A DNA stretch of 64,000 nt. Origin: DATFVA01 sp963774455 (lineage in GTDB: Bacteria > Bacteroidota > Ignavibacteria > Ignavibacteriales > Ignavibacteriaceae). A model generated the notes under the pieces. That model was not told where the DNA came from and did no database searches. It saw only the letters and a list, made by a program, of their open reading frames with translations. Below, piece by piece: positions 18,209 to 26,796 of the stretch (position 1 is its first letter; each line of letters begins with the position of its first letter). A program made the position numbers and the translations under genes. The stretch covers positions 310,001 to 374,000 of the forward strand of contig CAVZFD010000003.1 of NCBI GenBank assembly GCA_963774455.1. The letters are read 5' to 3'.

Positions 18209-18874
18209 TTATTTAATACCAAACTTAACTCTAATGCTTTTTTGTATCGTCACTGTACCGAAAGGATTATCTGCGGGAGTAAATTCTTTTGATCTTACAT
18301 TAAAAGGTACAGGATTGTTTCGATCATTACCCGTTTCATCAATTTCTAGTACATCCCCAAGTGTGACTCCGAGTGTATTGCACAAATATTCAGCTTTTTC
18401 CTTAGCAGCTAAAAGAGCCTGCTCATATGCCTTCCTGTTTTGTTTTTCCAGATCGGAAAGATCATAGACAGAGTTCATTTCATAATTTTCATTCGTTGAT
18501 ATTTTATCAGTCAATTCATAATATTTATTAAATTCTTTAAGAAGAAATGATACATTTATATTTGTAAAGAAACCCTTCTGCACACGTTTACCTTCAGAAT
18601 AATCATAATTTTTACCGAATGTAACTGGTGACTCCTTAATATTATCTTTATTTATTCCTTCATCTTTCAGCAACCGGATGAGTTGTGCCGCATATTGATC
18701 AGCTTTCTTTTTACTCGATTCAAGTGACGCATCAATTGTTCTTATCTGAACATTAAACCTTATTTCATCAGCATTAACTTCGAGTTCGGAAGTACCGTTT
18801 ACATCTACATATCTCTGCTGCGTAAATGCCGGCAGCGTAAATAACATCAGAGCAAATAAAAGCAGTTTTTTCAA
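18209..18874 (-). CDS. SIMPL (DUF541) domain periplasmic protein
   Basis: A 221-residue exported protein with signal peptide MKKLLLFALMLFTLPAFTQQ and a SIMPL/DUF541 domain (about 20-220). Family features are the opening VDVNGTSELEVNADEIRFNV, the central helix SSKKKADQYAAQLIRLLKDEG, and the AYEQALLAAKEKAEYLCNTLG segment before GDVLEI. Members include E. coli YggE and the mammalian SIMPL protein; the bacterial role is unclear, with links to oxidative stress. It lies 17 bases downstream of the CsgG-like gene on the same strand and is probably co-transcribed. It is convergent with priA. Confidence 0.88.
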   Translation of the reverse strand: MKKLLLFALMLFTLPAFTQQRYVDVNGTSELEVNADEIRFNVQIRTIDASLESSKKKADQYAAQLIRLLKDEGINKDNIKESPVTFGKNYDYSEGKRVQKGFFTNINVSFLLKEFNKYYELTDKISTNENYEMNSVYDLSDLEKQNRKAYEQALLAAKEKAEYLCNTLGVTLGDVLEIDETGNDRNNPVPFNVRSKEFTPADNPFGTVTIQKSIRVKFGIK

Positions 18875-18891
18875 ACCCTTCTCCTTTCTTT

Positions 18892-19857
18892 TTACAGGAT
18901 CCCTATTGTGAATACAATAGCTTTATCATTATAGTCATTAAAGGTCATAATGTATTCAAGGTTGAGCAGGATCTGGAAATTATAGGTATGCAAAATTCTG
19001 AGTCCCGTATTAAATGTAAGTTCAAAACCATCGCTGGCCTTTGAACTATAATCGACACCCGAACCCGGCTGGGTCACGGCAATATAATTGTTTTGGCTGT
19101 GAGTAATCCAGTGAAATCCGAAAGCTCCGCCTAAGTAGGGGCAAATATCAGTTTTGCTGAACAGATAATCCCCATAGACATTCATCGCAAAACCATCTCT
19201 TATGCCGAACAGCATCCCCACGGCCATCTCCTCCATTTCATAATCAAGATGCAGGTTTATTGTGAAGGATTTATCATCGTTATCATAGCCGTCCTGCGGA
19301 AAAAGATAACCGAAAGAAAGTCCTATATTCTTTCTCGATGACCTACGAAGAGGTTCAGTAGTTTCCTCCTGAACAATATTACCCACTTGTACATTGCTTT
19401 CAGTTGACTTCAACTCGACAATATTTGAAGCAACCCTTTTCATTACGGGGTCAAGGTCCTCAAGGTTAACCGCGGATATCTGATCCATCAGCAGCGGTTT
19501 TCCTGAAGTTACATCCATCAGGAAATACTGCACAATAATCTTTTCTCCAAGTGCCGCAAGTCTGCATCCGGCCACCTGGTCAGCACCTGCCTGTTTGCCG
19601 ACTTCCACAGCACAATCGGTAGTGAAACATTCGGAACCGTTCAGGCTTTCCTCAGTCTTTGCCTGAGAAATTACCTCCATCTTATTATACTTTTGAATTT
19701 CAACCCGTAAAATTGACTGAGCTGTCTGAGCATAGACCGGATCTATGCCGTTTGCATCAAAAGGAAGTATAAGCAGATTTTTACGTTCCTGTGCTGAAGT
19801 TATTGCTGTTAAGATTATAATAGAAATAAGAAGAGCTTTTATTCTTAGATGTTTCAT
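18892..19857 (-). CDS. CsgG/TolB-N-like exported protein with C-terminal beta-barrel
   Basis: The start at 19857 (MKHLRIKALLISIIILTAITSAQ) is preferred because it has a signal peptide and a GGATGGGG-type ribosome site; the frame is open to 19890. The mature N-terminal half (about 25-155) begins KNLLILPFDANGIDP and contains QSILRVEIQKYNKMEVIS and the cysteine pair in GSECFTTDCAVEVGKQAGAD. This pattern belongs to the CsgG/FlgO-like family that forms an amphipathic alpha-beta fold. The C-terminal half (about 180-321) reads as an outer-membrane beta-barrel with alternating strands. Role unknown; possibly an envelope sensor or assembly factor. It precedes the SIMPL gene in a likely operon. Confidence 0.7.
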   Translation of the reverse strand: MKHLRIKALLISIIILTAITSAQERKNLLILPFDANGIDPVYAQTAQSILRVEIQKYNKMEVISQAKTEESLNGSECFTTDCAVEVGKQAGADQVAGCRLAALGEKIIVQYFLMDVTSGKPLLMDQISAVNLEDLDPVMKRVASNIVELKSTESNVQVGNIVQEETTEPLRRSSRKNIGLSFGYLFPQDGYDNDDKSFTINLHLDYEMEEMAVGMLFGIRDGFAMNVYGDYLFSKTDICPYLGGAFGFHWITHSQNNYIAVTQPGSGVDYSSKASDGFELTFNTGLRILHTYNFQILLNLEYIMTFNDYNDKAIVFTIGIL

Positions 19858-20004
19858 TTCCCCATCCTTCATTTTATTCTCAATAACCAATTATTAAAGA
19901 GATGATTAATTCATTCCCTGATGAATTCCCTAAATTATTACAACTACATATATAACATACGATTAGCGATTCTTAAAAACAATTTCGATTGCAGGGCCCC
20001 ATAA

Positions 20005-20033
20005 TAAAAAAAGTCCCGCTTTAAGCGGGACTT
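20005..20033 (-). terminator. Rho-independent terminator of the T9SS gene at 20062-22056
   Basis: An 11-bp perfect stem, AAGTCCCGCTT (20011-20021) with AAGCGGGACTT (20023-20033); the real loop is about TTTA. It is preceded on the plus strand by a run of eight A residues, which is a U-tract for the minus-strand transcript. It lies 29 bases beyond the stop codon of the T9SS cargo gene. Confidence 0.9.
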
Positions 20034-20061
20034 CAGGGATAAGACGGCAACACACGAAGTG

Positions 20062-22056
20062 TTACTTTATAAGGATCATTTTTTTAGTTGAGGTATAATT
20101 GCCGGCAGAAATTGTGTAGTAATACACGCCGCTCGATAGTTCCGACGCATTAAAGCTTACTTCATAACTTCCTGCAGGTTTTACTTCGTTAACCAGCTCT
20201 GCAACCTGACTACCCAATACATTATAAATTTTTATGGTTACCTGATTTTTTTCAGGAACCGAATATTTTATCATTGTAGTGGGGTTAAACGGATTAGGAT
20301 AATTCTGTGAAAGGCTGTAAGTACCGGGTTCAACGGTAAAGCTTTCAGCGAGATTGATATATTTAAATGATCCGTCATTGTCAACTTGTTTCAGCCGGTA
20401 GCTGTATGATCCGGTAGAGATGTTATTATCAGCAAAAGTATAAGAATGAGGATTAGTGCTGGTTCCGTTTCCCTGAACAAAGCCGATGCTCTGCCAGTTG
20501 TTCTGATTCGTTTCTGTTCTCTCAACATCAAAACCGCGGTTATTCAGTTCAGTTGCGGTATTCCAGCTTAATGTTACCGTACTGCCGTTCTGAACTCCTG
20601 TGAATGAAGTAAGTTCAACGGGCACAGCAATATTTCCGAGTGCACCATTCGGATTTATATTCTGTGCATATATTCCACCGCCGTCATTCCGGGTGTCCTC
20701 CCAGACAAACTTTGCAATATCATCCGTCCAAATTGTAGATACAGCGTGCAGCTTAGCGGGAGTAGGATTTGACATAGTCACAATCGCAGGGCTCCATGAG
20801 AGATCACCGTCAGCATTAGTCATAAAAGTGTAGACACCCTGGCTCTGGCCTGTGTTTCCCTGGATATAAATTACGAATACGGAAGTATCGGTAGATAAAG
20901 CATGCGGCTGGAATATTGAATTTGAGGTCATTGATGTGAATGCTATGCCGGTGCTGTTCCATAACTTTGTTCCGGATGCATCAAACTTTTGCCCGTATAC
21001 TGCAAAATTATCCTGCAGTGAGGTTTCCTCCAGCCAGAAGCAGTACAATTCATTCGTACCTGAATTATAAGCAAGTGTAGGATATATATGGTGCATTGAG
21101 CCATTTGTTGAAACTTCGGACCCGTTAGCAGGGAAGGATAGGGTACCCGTTGATGTTACATGTTGTGCGAATGAGCTGAAGAGGTTGTTATTGTCCCTGT
21201 CATCATACCAGGAAACAAAGGCGCCGTTACTACCATCGCTCATAACAAATGGATGTTCATAGAAAGGAGCGCCAACATTTTCAATTACCACGCCGCCTGC
21301 ACCCCACAGCGGATTTCCGTCGGTGTCAAATTTCTGAGCGTATGTATAGTAAGGAGCCATGAAAGTACCCGTGAAACCGGAATGCACGACTATTACGCTC
21401 CCATTATCGGATGGAACCACTGCCGGGAAGGTATAATTTTCAGAAGTTCCACTTGTGTAAATAATGGGGTCAGATCCCCACATTTTTTGTCCTGCCAGTG
21501 AAATTTTCTGAAGTCCTATTTCCTGGGCGGATCCCATAACAATCCATGCGAATACATAATTTCCATCTGATGTCTGGGTAGTAACAGGGTTAGGCTGGAA
21601 ATCTCCGACACCGGAGAGCCTTATACCATTTGCTCCCCACAGCATAGTGCCGGATGTATCTACCAGGTAGGCAAATGCATGGAGACTATCATTATCCCTG
21701 GTATCTGTAAACGTTAAAATTGCATTATTATGATTATCGCTTGCAATAGCCCAGTCAACCAGCGATGAACTCTGTGGGTTGCCGCTTATGAGCATTCCAT
21801 CGGTTGCCCAGAGTTTATTTCCCAATGCATCGAGGCGCTGAAGATAGACTGCATAACCCCCGTTCCTGTTATCGAACCATGCTATATAGCTTCCGCCGTC
21901 GGATGTTGATGCAATTTTTGGTAATGCCTGATCTCCGGTAACATCGCAAACCTGGAGGTTTACGGCCGGGTCGGATGACCATTGTGCCGATGAATTAATA
22001 CTGAACCCGTATAGCATAAGCAAAGTCAATGCGAAAATTTTAAATGAACCTTTCAT
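20062..22056 (-). CDS. T9SS-exported protein with tandem WD/NG beta repeats
   Basis: A 664-residue secreted protein: signal peptide MKGSFKIFALTLLMLYGFSINSSAQ cut at about 25, then a long region (30-480) of loose ~50-residue repeats with YIAWFDNRNGGYAVYLQRLDALGNKLW-type units (DxRD/DNRN followed by YxQKxDxxGxxLW). A fibronectin-like segment follows (about 485-575, PVELTSFTGVQNGSTVTLSW and FDVERTETNQNNWQSIGFV), then a type IX sorting domain with QNYPNPFNPTTMIKYSV and the end KKMILIK. Exported across the outer membrane by the T9SS and attached or released. No catalytic motif is apparent. A strong terminator follows. Confidence 0.85.
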   Translation of the reverse strand: MKGSFKIFALTLLMLYGFSINSSAQWSSDPAVNLQVCDVTGDQALPKIASTSDGGSYIAWFDNRNGGYAVYLQRLDALGNKLWATDGMLISGNPQSSSLVDWAIASDNHNNAILTFTDTRDNDSLHAFAYLVDTSGTMLWGANGIRLSGVGDFQPNPVTTQTSDGNYVFAWIVMGSAQEIGLQKISLAGQKMWGSDPIIYTSGTSENYTFPAVVPSDNGSVIVVHSGFTGTFMAPYYTYAQKFDTDGNPLWGAGGVVIENVGAPFYEHPFVMSDGSNGAFVSWYDDRDNNNLFSSFAQHVTSTGTLSFPANGSEVSTNGSMHHIYPTLAYNSGTNELYCFWLEETSLQDNFAVYGQKFDASGTKLWNSTGIAFTSMTSNSIFQPHALSTDTSVFVIYIQGNTGQSQGVYTFMTNADGDLSWSPAIVTMSNPTPAKLHAVSTIWTDDIAKFVWEDTRNDGGGIYAQNINPNGALGNIAVPVELTSFTGVQNGSTVTLSWNTATELNNRGFDVERTETNQNNWQSIGFVQGNGTSTNPHSYTFADNNISTGSYSYRLKQVDNDGSFKYINLAESFTVEPGTYSLSQNYPNPFNPTTMIKYSVPEKNQVTIKIYNVLGSQVAELVNEVKPAGSYEVSFNASELSSGVYYYTISAGNYTSTKKMILIK

Positions 22057-22085
22057 ATATTCTCCTGTTTGTAAAATAATGTTGA

Positions 22086-22925
22086 TTATCTTTTGAAATA
22101 TTTACCAATGTTTTTTTTGAATACACTGATAGGAAGAGCTTCTTTCCAGTAGCTTTCGAACACCTTTTTTAATGCAATTCCAAAACCCGGATGTTCCACG
22201 ATCATCGTCGTCATCCCGCCCTGCATCGATACCTTATCATTCAACACGAAAACGGTAGTCTTCACATCACTTATTGCCAGCTTCATCGGAAGTTGTTCTA
22301 TTATTTTGGCTTCTTCCCCCATCTTCTTATATATATCGATCATTTTTAGGAGGCCATTAACTTCATCAAGAGATTTCAGGGTGCTGAATTCGTATATACT
22401 TTTTATTGTTATTTTATGCTCTGTTACCTCTTCGGCAATCTCAAGTGTGTCTTCAAGTGAAACAGAATAAGGGGGCTTAGTAAAAACAAGCAGCTCCTCT
22501 TTAGTGTTTCTTTCGATGCTTTCCCAGCGTTCCTTTACCTGTCCTATGTCAGTGAAAACCTCGATATAATCAAGTGAGTCTGAGCTCTGTTTATTTTCAG
22601 AATGGATTTTCATGAGTTCCTCTCGGAACTGTGAGGTCAATTCTTTCTTTTCTTTCAGCTCGTCCTCATAAACAGAAATAATATTCTTTAGAGCTATGTC
22701 TGGTTTTATCCCGCTGAATACTTTGGTTCCATTTTTATAAGTTTCCGTGCAGAGGTTTTTTTTAACAAGACTCTGGAGCACTTCATAGGATTTATTTCTC
22801 GAGACGGAAGTAACCTTTCCTATTTCGGGGCCGGTAAATTCTTTTTTAGTAAGTAAAGCGATATATACTTCCGACTCTCTTTTTGAGAGTCCCAGCTTCT
22901 GCAGCTTTTCTATTAGATTATGCAT
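22086..22925 (-). CDS. TrmB-family transcriptional regulator
   Basis: The start at 22925 (MHNLIEKLQKLGLSKRESEVY) is chosen because it matches the family N-terminus; the frame is open to 23027 but the extension crosses a palindromic operator-like region. The 279-residue protein has an N-terminal winged helix (about 1-75: LGLSKRESEVYIALLTKKEFTG, VSRNKSYEVLQSLVKKNLC), a coiled-coil linker (about 85-120), and a C-terminal PLD-like sensor domain (about 125-260: VFTDIGQVKERWESIERNTK). TrmB proteins are sugar- or metabolite-responsive regulators, best known in archaea. The twin palindromes at 22957-22993 lie 32 bases upstream and are good candidates for autoregulation. Ligand and targets unknown. 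Confidence 0.85.
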   Translation of the reverse strand: MHNLIEKLQKLGLSKRESEVYIALLTKKEFTGPEIGKVTSVSRNKSYEVLQSLVKKNLCTETYKNGTKVFSGIKPDIALKNIISVYEDELKEKKELTSQFREELMKIHSENKQSSDSLDYIEVFTDIGQVKERWESIERNTKEELLVFTKPPYSVSLEDTLEIAEEVTEHKITIKSIYEFSTLKSLDEVNGLLKMIDIYKKMGEEAKIIEQLPMKLAISDVKTTVFVLNDKVSMQGGMTTMIVEHPGFGIALKKVFESYWKEALPISVFKKNIGKYFKR

Positions 22926-22956
22926 TCTAATGATTTTTAATTCTTTCTGGTAATGC

Positions 22957-22993
22957 ACCCCTGGTTCAGGGGTTGTACCCCCGATATAGGGGT
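22957..22993 (-). promoter_or_regulatory. Twin palindromic operator candidate upstream of the TrmB gene
   Basis: Two 17-base palindromes of identical layout, ACCCC-N7-GGGGT, at 22957-22973 and 22977-22993. Their centres are 20 bases apart, about two helical turns, which places them on the same DNA face. The N7 spacers differ (TGGTTCA and CGATATA), so the shared arms and spacing look selected rather than copied. They sit just upstream of the TrmB-family regulator, so autoregulation is the simplest guess. No experimental motif for this regulator is known to me. Confidence 0.6.
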
Positions 22994-23426
22994 GAATTAA
23001 CTTAAATATTATATTATTTAAAAGCAATATTTAAAAAAAACGATATTGGAAAATATCACAGAAGCTTTTACCACTTCTGCCAGTTGCCTTTTTAAGTTAC
23101 TCCGGTGTTCCTGCAAAATGGGGAGACTGGACTAAATTTAAATAGAGGTTTCAGTTACTTTGATTAATAGCGGCCGGTAAAACGCCAAATTGAGACACTG
23201 ACATTTTGTCATACTATAGATTATTTCAACAGTGTAAAATTGCATTTTTTTACGGTTTTCGAATTGTCTCATTTTGATTCTGCCAGGCCTATGCCAGGCC
23301 TATAAAAGGCTACCAAATACTACATACCTATAGAGACTGACATTTTGTCATACTTGTTGATTATTTAAGCAGAAATATGATTTCTTATTCAGCCCCGAAA
23401 ATGGAGAACTTATGAGAAAGAAGGAT
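22994..23426. other. Gene-free region with repeated palindromes
   Basis: No gene is supported here. It contains two copies of a 40-base sequence, 23192-23232 and 23333-23372, each holding the 13-base palindrome TGACATTTTGTCA preceded by GAGAC and followed by TACT, GATTATTT and CAG. Between them is a perfect tandem 11-mer, TGCCAGGCCTA twice (23281-23302). A small hairpin GATATT/AATATC is near 23042-23057. The layout suggests operators of a lost or distant transcription unit, or the leftover promoter of a deleted gene. A 14-codon plus-strand frame at 23412 with a GGAG site follows the second copy. Confidence 0.5.
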
Positions 23427-23454
23427 AGAGATGAGCCGGCTCCGGCTCATCTCT
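23427..23454 (-). terminator. Hairpin after the Yip1-family gene
   Basis: A 13-bp perfect stem: AGAGATGAGCCGG (23427-23439) pairs with CCGGCTCATCTCT (23442-23454). It lies 10 bases downstream of the stop of the Yip1-family gene. On the minus strand it is followed by a pyrimidine-rich stretch (ATCCTTCTTTCTC) rather than a pure U-tract, so it is a probable but not ideal Rho-independent terminator. Confidence 0.65.
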
Positions 23455-23463
23455 GATGGGAAT

Positions 23464-24285
23464 TTAACCTCCGAGGAACTTCAGGAATGGTATAGCCTGA
23501 CCCAGTCCGAAGATTATCAGGCTCCATACGATCCACAAACCAAAAACGAGTATAAAGAATTTAGTCATCTTTCCGGATTTGAACATCTTAGCCAGTCCTA
23601 TGCTGACAACAGCAAGGCTCCAGATTGTAATGACATCAAGTTTTCCAAGGAATAAACCGCCGAATGTAGATTTTTCAATATGCATGAAAGAAGCGAGACT
23701 TGTATCCATCACAAGTCTTCCTGTTACGATAGTCAGTATTGTTGCAATGATTACCTGGATGATATCGATATATGCAGTTAGACCGTTTGCCACCATAGCA
23801 GAAGCATATGTTCCTTCACCCTTAAAGATAAAGCGTGCTGCAATGAAGTAAATTCCTGTTACTATAAAGAAGAACAAAAAGACCCTTACGATTGTAAAAA
23901 TAATGGTTTGTACCATATTTGATCCCTCAGACATTCGCTCTTCCACCTTGTTCATCTGTTCATCCGCCTGTTCTTTTGTAATCTGCCCCTTATCGACCAT
24001 TTCCTGGAAGGATTTTTCGATCTTTCCGAGCTGTTCCTGTTTGATATTATATGAAACCTCAGGATTACTCTGAATTATCCAGGAGGAACCAATCGCGAAA
24101 ATCGTCATAATAAGAAGGGGAATGATCCAGTCGATCGTCCTCGGGGGAAACTGAGCAGTTTTTGCGTACATTACACCGGGCTCGGCAAATACTCCAACCA
24201 GCTTGTCAGTATGACTCAGCTCCTGCTCCGGAGGTGCCTCAGCTGCCGAAGGATCGTTGAGATTTGGTAAGTCTGTATTGTCCAT
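23464..24285 (-). CDS. Yip1-family integral membrane protein
   Basis: A 273-residue membrane protein. A proline-rich cytoplasmic N-terminus precedes LVGVFAEPGVMYAKTA, the typical opening of bacterial YIP1-domain proteins. Five membrane segments follow (about 50-70, 127-149, 163-188, 213-232, 240-262), with a charged, coiled-coil-like loop between the first two (about 75-120, GKIEKSFQEMVDKGQITKEQ). The bacterial YIP1 family has no firmly established function. It stands alone, with a hairpin behind it and a divergent tryptophanase gene 274 bases away. Confidence 0.8.
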   Translation of the reverse strand: MDNTDLPNLNDPSAAEAPPEQELSHTDKLVGVFAEPGVMYAKTAQFPPRTIDWIIPLLIMTIFAIGSSWIIQSNPEVSYNIKQEQLGKIEKSFQEMVDKGQITKEQADEQMNKVEERMSEGSNMVQTIIFTIVRVFLFFFIVTGIYFIAARFIFKGEGTYASAMVANGLTAYIDIIQVIIATILTIVTGRLVMDTSLASFMHIEKSTFGGLFLGKLDVITIWSLAVVSIGLAKMFKSGKMTKFFILVFGLWIVWSLIIFGLGQAIPFLKFLGG

Positions 24286-24403
24286 TGTTCATCCCTAACA
24301 ATTATTAAAAAGATGTGTAGTAAAAAAGTATTTATTGTTGGGAACAAACGCAACTAGAAAAACAGCCTGGCGTAATTTAATTTTAAGCTTCCGGCGGAGG
24401 ATT

Positions 24404-24469
24404 ATGAACGGAATTCGACGGTTTATCCCCACATCTATAAAAAACCATATATTTTTCTCAGGCTCTTAA
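24404..24469 (+). CDS. Possible 21-residue leader peptide upstream of tryptophanase
   Basis: A short frame encoding MNGIRRFIPTSIKNHIFFSG plus one serine, with a full GGAGG ribosome site ending 4 bases before the ATG. It ends 90 bases upstream of tnaA. In enteric bacteria tryptophanase is controlled by a 24-residue leader (TnaC) that stalls on tryptophan. This frame has no tryptophan codon and no similarity to TnaC, so the analogy is positional only. It may equally be fortuitous. Two TTACCTGAA direct repeats (24488-24496, 24512-24520) lie between it and tnaA. Confidence 0.3.
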   Translation: MNGIRRFIPTSIKNHIFFSGS

Positions 24470-24559
24470 GGCATTCGCAGCGAATAGTTACCTGAAGATT
24501 AATTAAATTTATTACCTGAAATTTTACTTTTTTCAATATTCCGATTACAGGCAAACCAA

Positions 24560-25957
24560 ATGAAAACAATAATAGAACCTTTCAAAATAAAATCAGTTGA
24601 GCCGATAAGATTTACCACCAGGGAGGAACGTGTTGAACTTATAAAAAAAGCCGGGTACAACACATTTATGCTTCATGCGGACGATGTGCTGATAGACCTG
24701 CTGACAGACAGCGGAACTTCGGCAATGAGTTCGATGCAGTGGGCGGGTATCATGCAGGGAGATGAATCGTATGCCGGTTCAAGAAGTTTCTACCGCTTCG
24801 AAGATGCAGTAAAAAAAATAACGGGATTAAAATACATTATACCTACTCACCAGGGAAGGGCCTCAGAAAAGATACTTTTCTCGATAATAGGCGGTGAGGG
24901 AAAATTCATTCCTAATAATACTCATTTTGATACCACCAGGGCAAATGTTGAGTTTACGAATGCTGAGGCAGTCGATCTGCTTAATGAAGAAGGAAAACAT
25001 CCTGAAATCAGAGCTCCTTTTAAAGGAAATATGGATGTTCAAAAACTGGAGAAATTCATTAAGGAAAAAGGAAAAGAAAATATTCCTATCTGCATGATTA
25101 CAGTGACGAATAATTCGGGCGGGGGACAACCTGTATCAATGCAAAATATACGTGAAGTTAAGGAAGTGCTTAAGAAATATGATATACCACTTTTCCTTGA
25201 TGCATGCCGTTTTGCAGAAAATGCATACTTCATTAAAACAAGGGAAGAAGGCTACAAGGATAAATCGCTGCTTGAAATAGCCCAGGAAATGTTTTCATAT
25301 GCTGACGGTGCAACGATGAGTGCAAAGAAGGATGGTCTTGCTAATATAGGCGGTTTCCTTGCAATGAACGATGACCAGCTGGCTATGAACTGCAGGAATT
25401 TGCTTATTGTTACGGAAGGATTTCCCACATATGGGGGGCTCGCAGGGCGTGATCTTGAAGCTGTTGCCCAGGGACTTGAAGAGGTTCTTGATGAACATTA
25501 CCTGCAGTACCGTATCAGGAGCGTGGAATACCTTGGTGAAAAGCTTGTCTCTGCAGGTGTACCTATTATTGAACCGCCCGGAGGTCATGCTATTTACCTC
25601 GATGCAAAAAGATTTCTTCCGAACATTACCCAGGAACAATTTCCGGGACAGTCGATTGTATGTGCGCTTTATATCGAGGGCGGCATAAGAGCGGTTGAGA
25701 TCGGCAGTGTAATGTTTGGAAAATACGATAAAAACGGAAAACTTATTCCTCCGCCAATGGAACTGGTAAGGCTCGCAATACCGCGCAGGGTTTATACACA
25801 GAGTCATATTGATTATGTGCTTGAGGTTCTCCTGGAAGTTTATAAAAAGAGAAGTTCTCTTAAAGGATACAGGATTATCTACGAGGCGCCTATGCTAAGG
25901 CACTTTACTGCACAATTCGAAGAAATCAGCTACGATTCTAAAAATAAAAGTAAATGA
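24560..25957 (+). CDS. tnaA: Tryptophanase (L-tryptophan indole-lyase)
   Basis: A PLP-dependent beta-eliminating lyase of 465 residues: L-tryptophan to indole, pyruvate and ammonia. The PLP site is clear: QGR at 98-100, D214 contacting the ring nitrogen in FLDACRFAENA, and the Schiff-base lysine K257 in MSAKKDG. The close relative tyrosine phenol-lyase is distinguished by a Thr in the FTTTR motif, an Arg in GVRSMERG and Phe in LRFFTA. Here these positions are D124 (FDTTRAN), I379 (GIRAVEIGS) and H446 (LRHFTA), all as in tryptophanase. It overlaps the next gene by ATGA. Indole production and amino-acid catabolism are implied. Confidence 0.88.
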   Translation: MKTIIEPFKIKSVEPIRFTTREERVELIKKAGYNTFMLHADDVLIDLLTDSGTSAMSSMQWAGIMQGDESYAGSRSFYRFEDAVKKITGLKYIIPTHQGRASEKILFSIIGGEGKFIPNNTHFDTTRANVEFTNAEAVDLLNEEGKHPEIRAPFKGNMDVQKLEKFIKEKGKENIPICMITVTNNSGGGQPVSMQNIREVKEVLKKYDIPLFLDACRFAENAYFIKTREEGYKDKSLLEIAQEMFSYADGATMSAKKDGLANIGGFLAMNDDQLAMNCRNLLIVTEGFPTYGGLAGRDLEAVAQGLEEVLDEHYLQYRIRSVEYLGEKLVSAGVPIIEPPGGHAIYLDAKRFLPNITQEQFPGQSIVCALYIEGGIRAVEIGSVMFGKYDKNGKLIPPPMELVRLAIPRRVYTQSHIDYVLEVLLEVYKKRSSLKGYRIIYEAPMLRHFTAQFEEISYDSKNKSK

Positions 25958-26778
25958 AGATAAAGAAGAATTATTCCTTAACAAATAAGAGATCCATCTG
26001 GAGGCTTATTCCTTCCGGTGATAAGCTGCTGATTGAGGAAAGGGATGAGAAAAATAAGCAGGTGTATTTTAACTGCGTTCAGATTGATTCGGGAAAATAC
26101 CTGCTGAAAAATTTCCAGACCGATGAAAAATTCTGGTCAGGTGTAGAAGCTTTCAAAGATGATACAATATTTTTCCATCGTTTCATGCAGCCTGATATGC
26201 CGGGTCATATCGGAATTTATGCTTATGACCTGGCTTCAGACGCCTATCTCTGGAAACGTTCTGAGCTCGTATTTCTTTTTCTTTATGAAGACCGTGTATT
26301 CGCCTTTATTCAGAAGTTCGAGAGCCGCGAATTCTTTGCCCTTGATGCTGTGACAGGTGAGCTGGTAACAGAATATGGAGAGAATCCTGATGAAATAAAC
26401 AGGCTTAGAGAAAAACTTCTGCAGGAAGAATATGAAAAATATAAGAATTACCTGTTTCCTGAAACTTATGAAGCAGGGAAACTTACTCCGGAATTACGGC
26501 GGCCTGTAGAACAAATAAGAGAAAAGGGGATAGTATCAGGAGCAATCGATTTTATCAAATATAAGGAGATTATGCTGCTTGGTTTCCACACCGCGGCAGA
26601 CGGAGGGAATCTAAATAATAATTTCATGATCGTTGAAATTAAATCGGGAAAGGTTATTTTTGAACATGTGCTTAATGCGGGGATTACTTCCTACATACCG
26701 GATTCCTTCTTCATTAGGGATAATCTCCTTTTTCTGATTAAAAATAAGGCTGAACTTATAGTTTTTTCGTTAGTTTGA
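25954..26778 (+). CDS. Conserved hypothetical protein (possible DUF4905-like beta protein)
   Basis: A 274-residue protein without signal peptide or membrane segments. The sequence is beta-rich with propeller-like spacing (WRLIPSGDKLLIEERDEKNKQ, GIYAYDLASDAYLWKRSE, FFALDAVTGELVTEYGEN), reminiscent of PQQ or WD-like blades. It resembles Bacteroidota proteins annotated DUF4905, but I am not certain. Its ATG overlaps the tryptophanase stop codon (ATGA), so it is translationally coupled to tnaA, and it is followed 9 bases later by a ribosome site for the AMMECR1-type gene. A role linked to either neighbour is only inference. Confidence 0.6.
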   Translation: MKIKKNYSLTNKRSIWRLIPSGDKLLIEERDEKNKQVYFNCVQIDSGKYLLKNFQTDEKFWSGVEAFKDDTIFFHRFMQPDMPGHIGIYAYDLASDAYLWKRSELVFLFLYEDRVFAFIQKFESREFFALDAVTGELVTEYGENPDEINRLREKLLQEEYEKYKNYLFPETYEAGKLTPELRRPVEQIREKGIVSGAIDFIKYKEIMLLGFHTAADGGNLNNNFMIVEIKSGKVIFEHVLNAGITSYIPDSFFIRDNLLFLIKNKAELIVFSLV

Positions 26779-26796
26779 ATCTGGAGGTTGATAATT

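Noticed and set aside
22926..23027. N-terminal extension of the TrmB regulator up to 23027
   Set aside because: It would translate across the palindromic repeats, and the family N-terminus starts at 22925.
24286..24559. A riboswitch or TnaC-type leader for tnaA
   Set aside because: No known riboswitch architecture was seen, and the short frame has no tryptophan codon. It is kept only as a low-confidence leader candidate.
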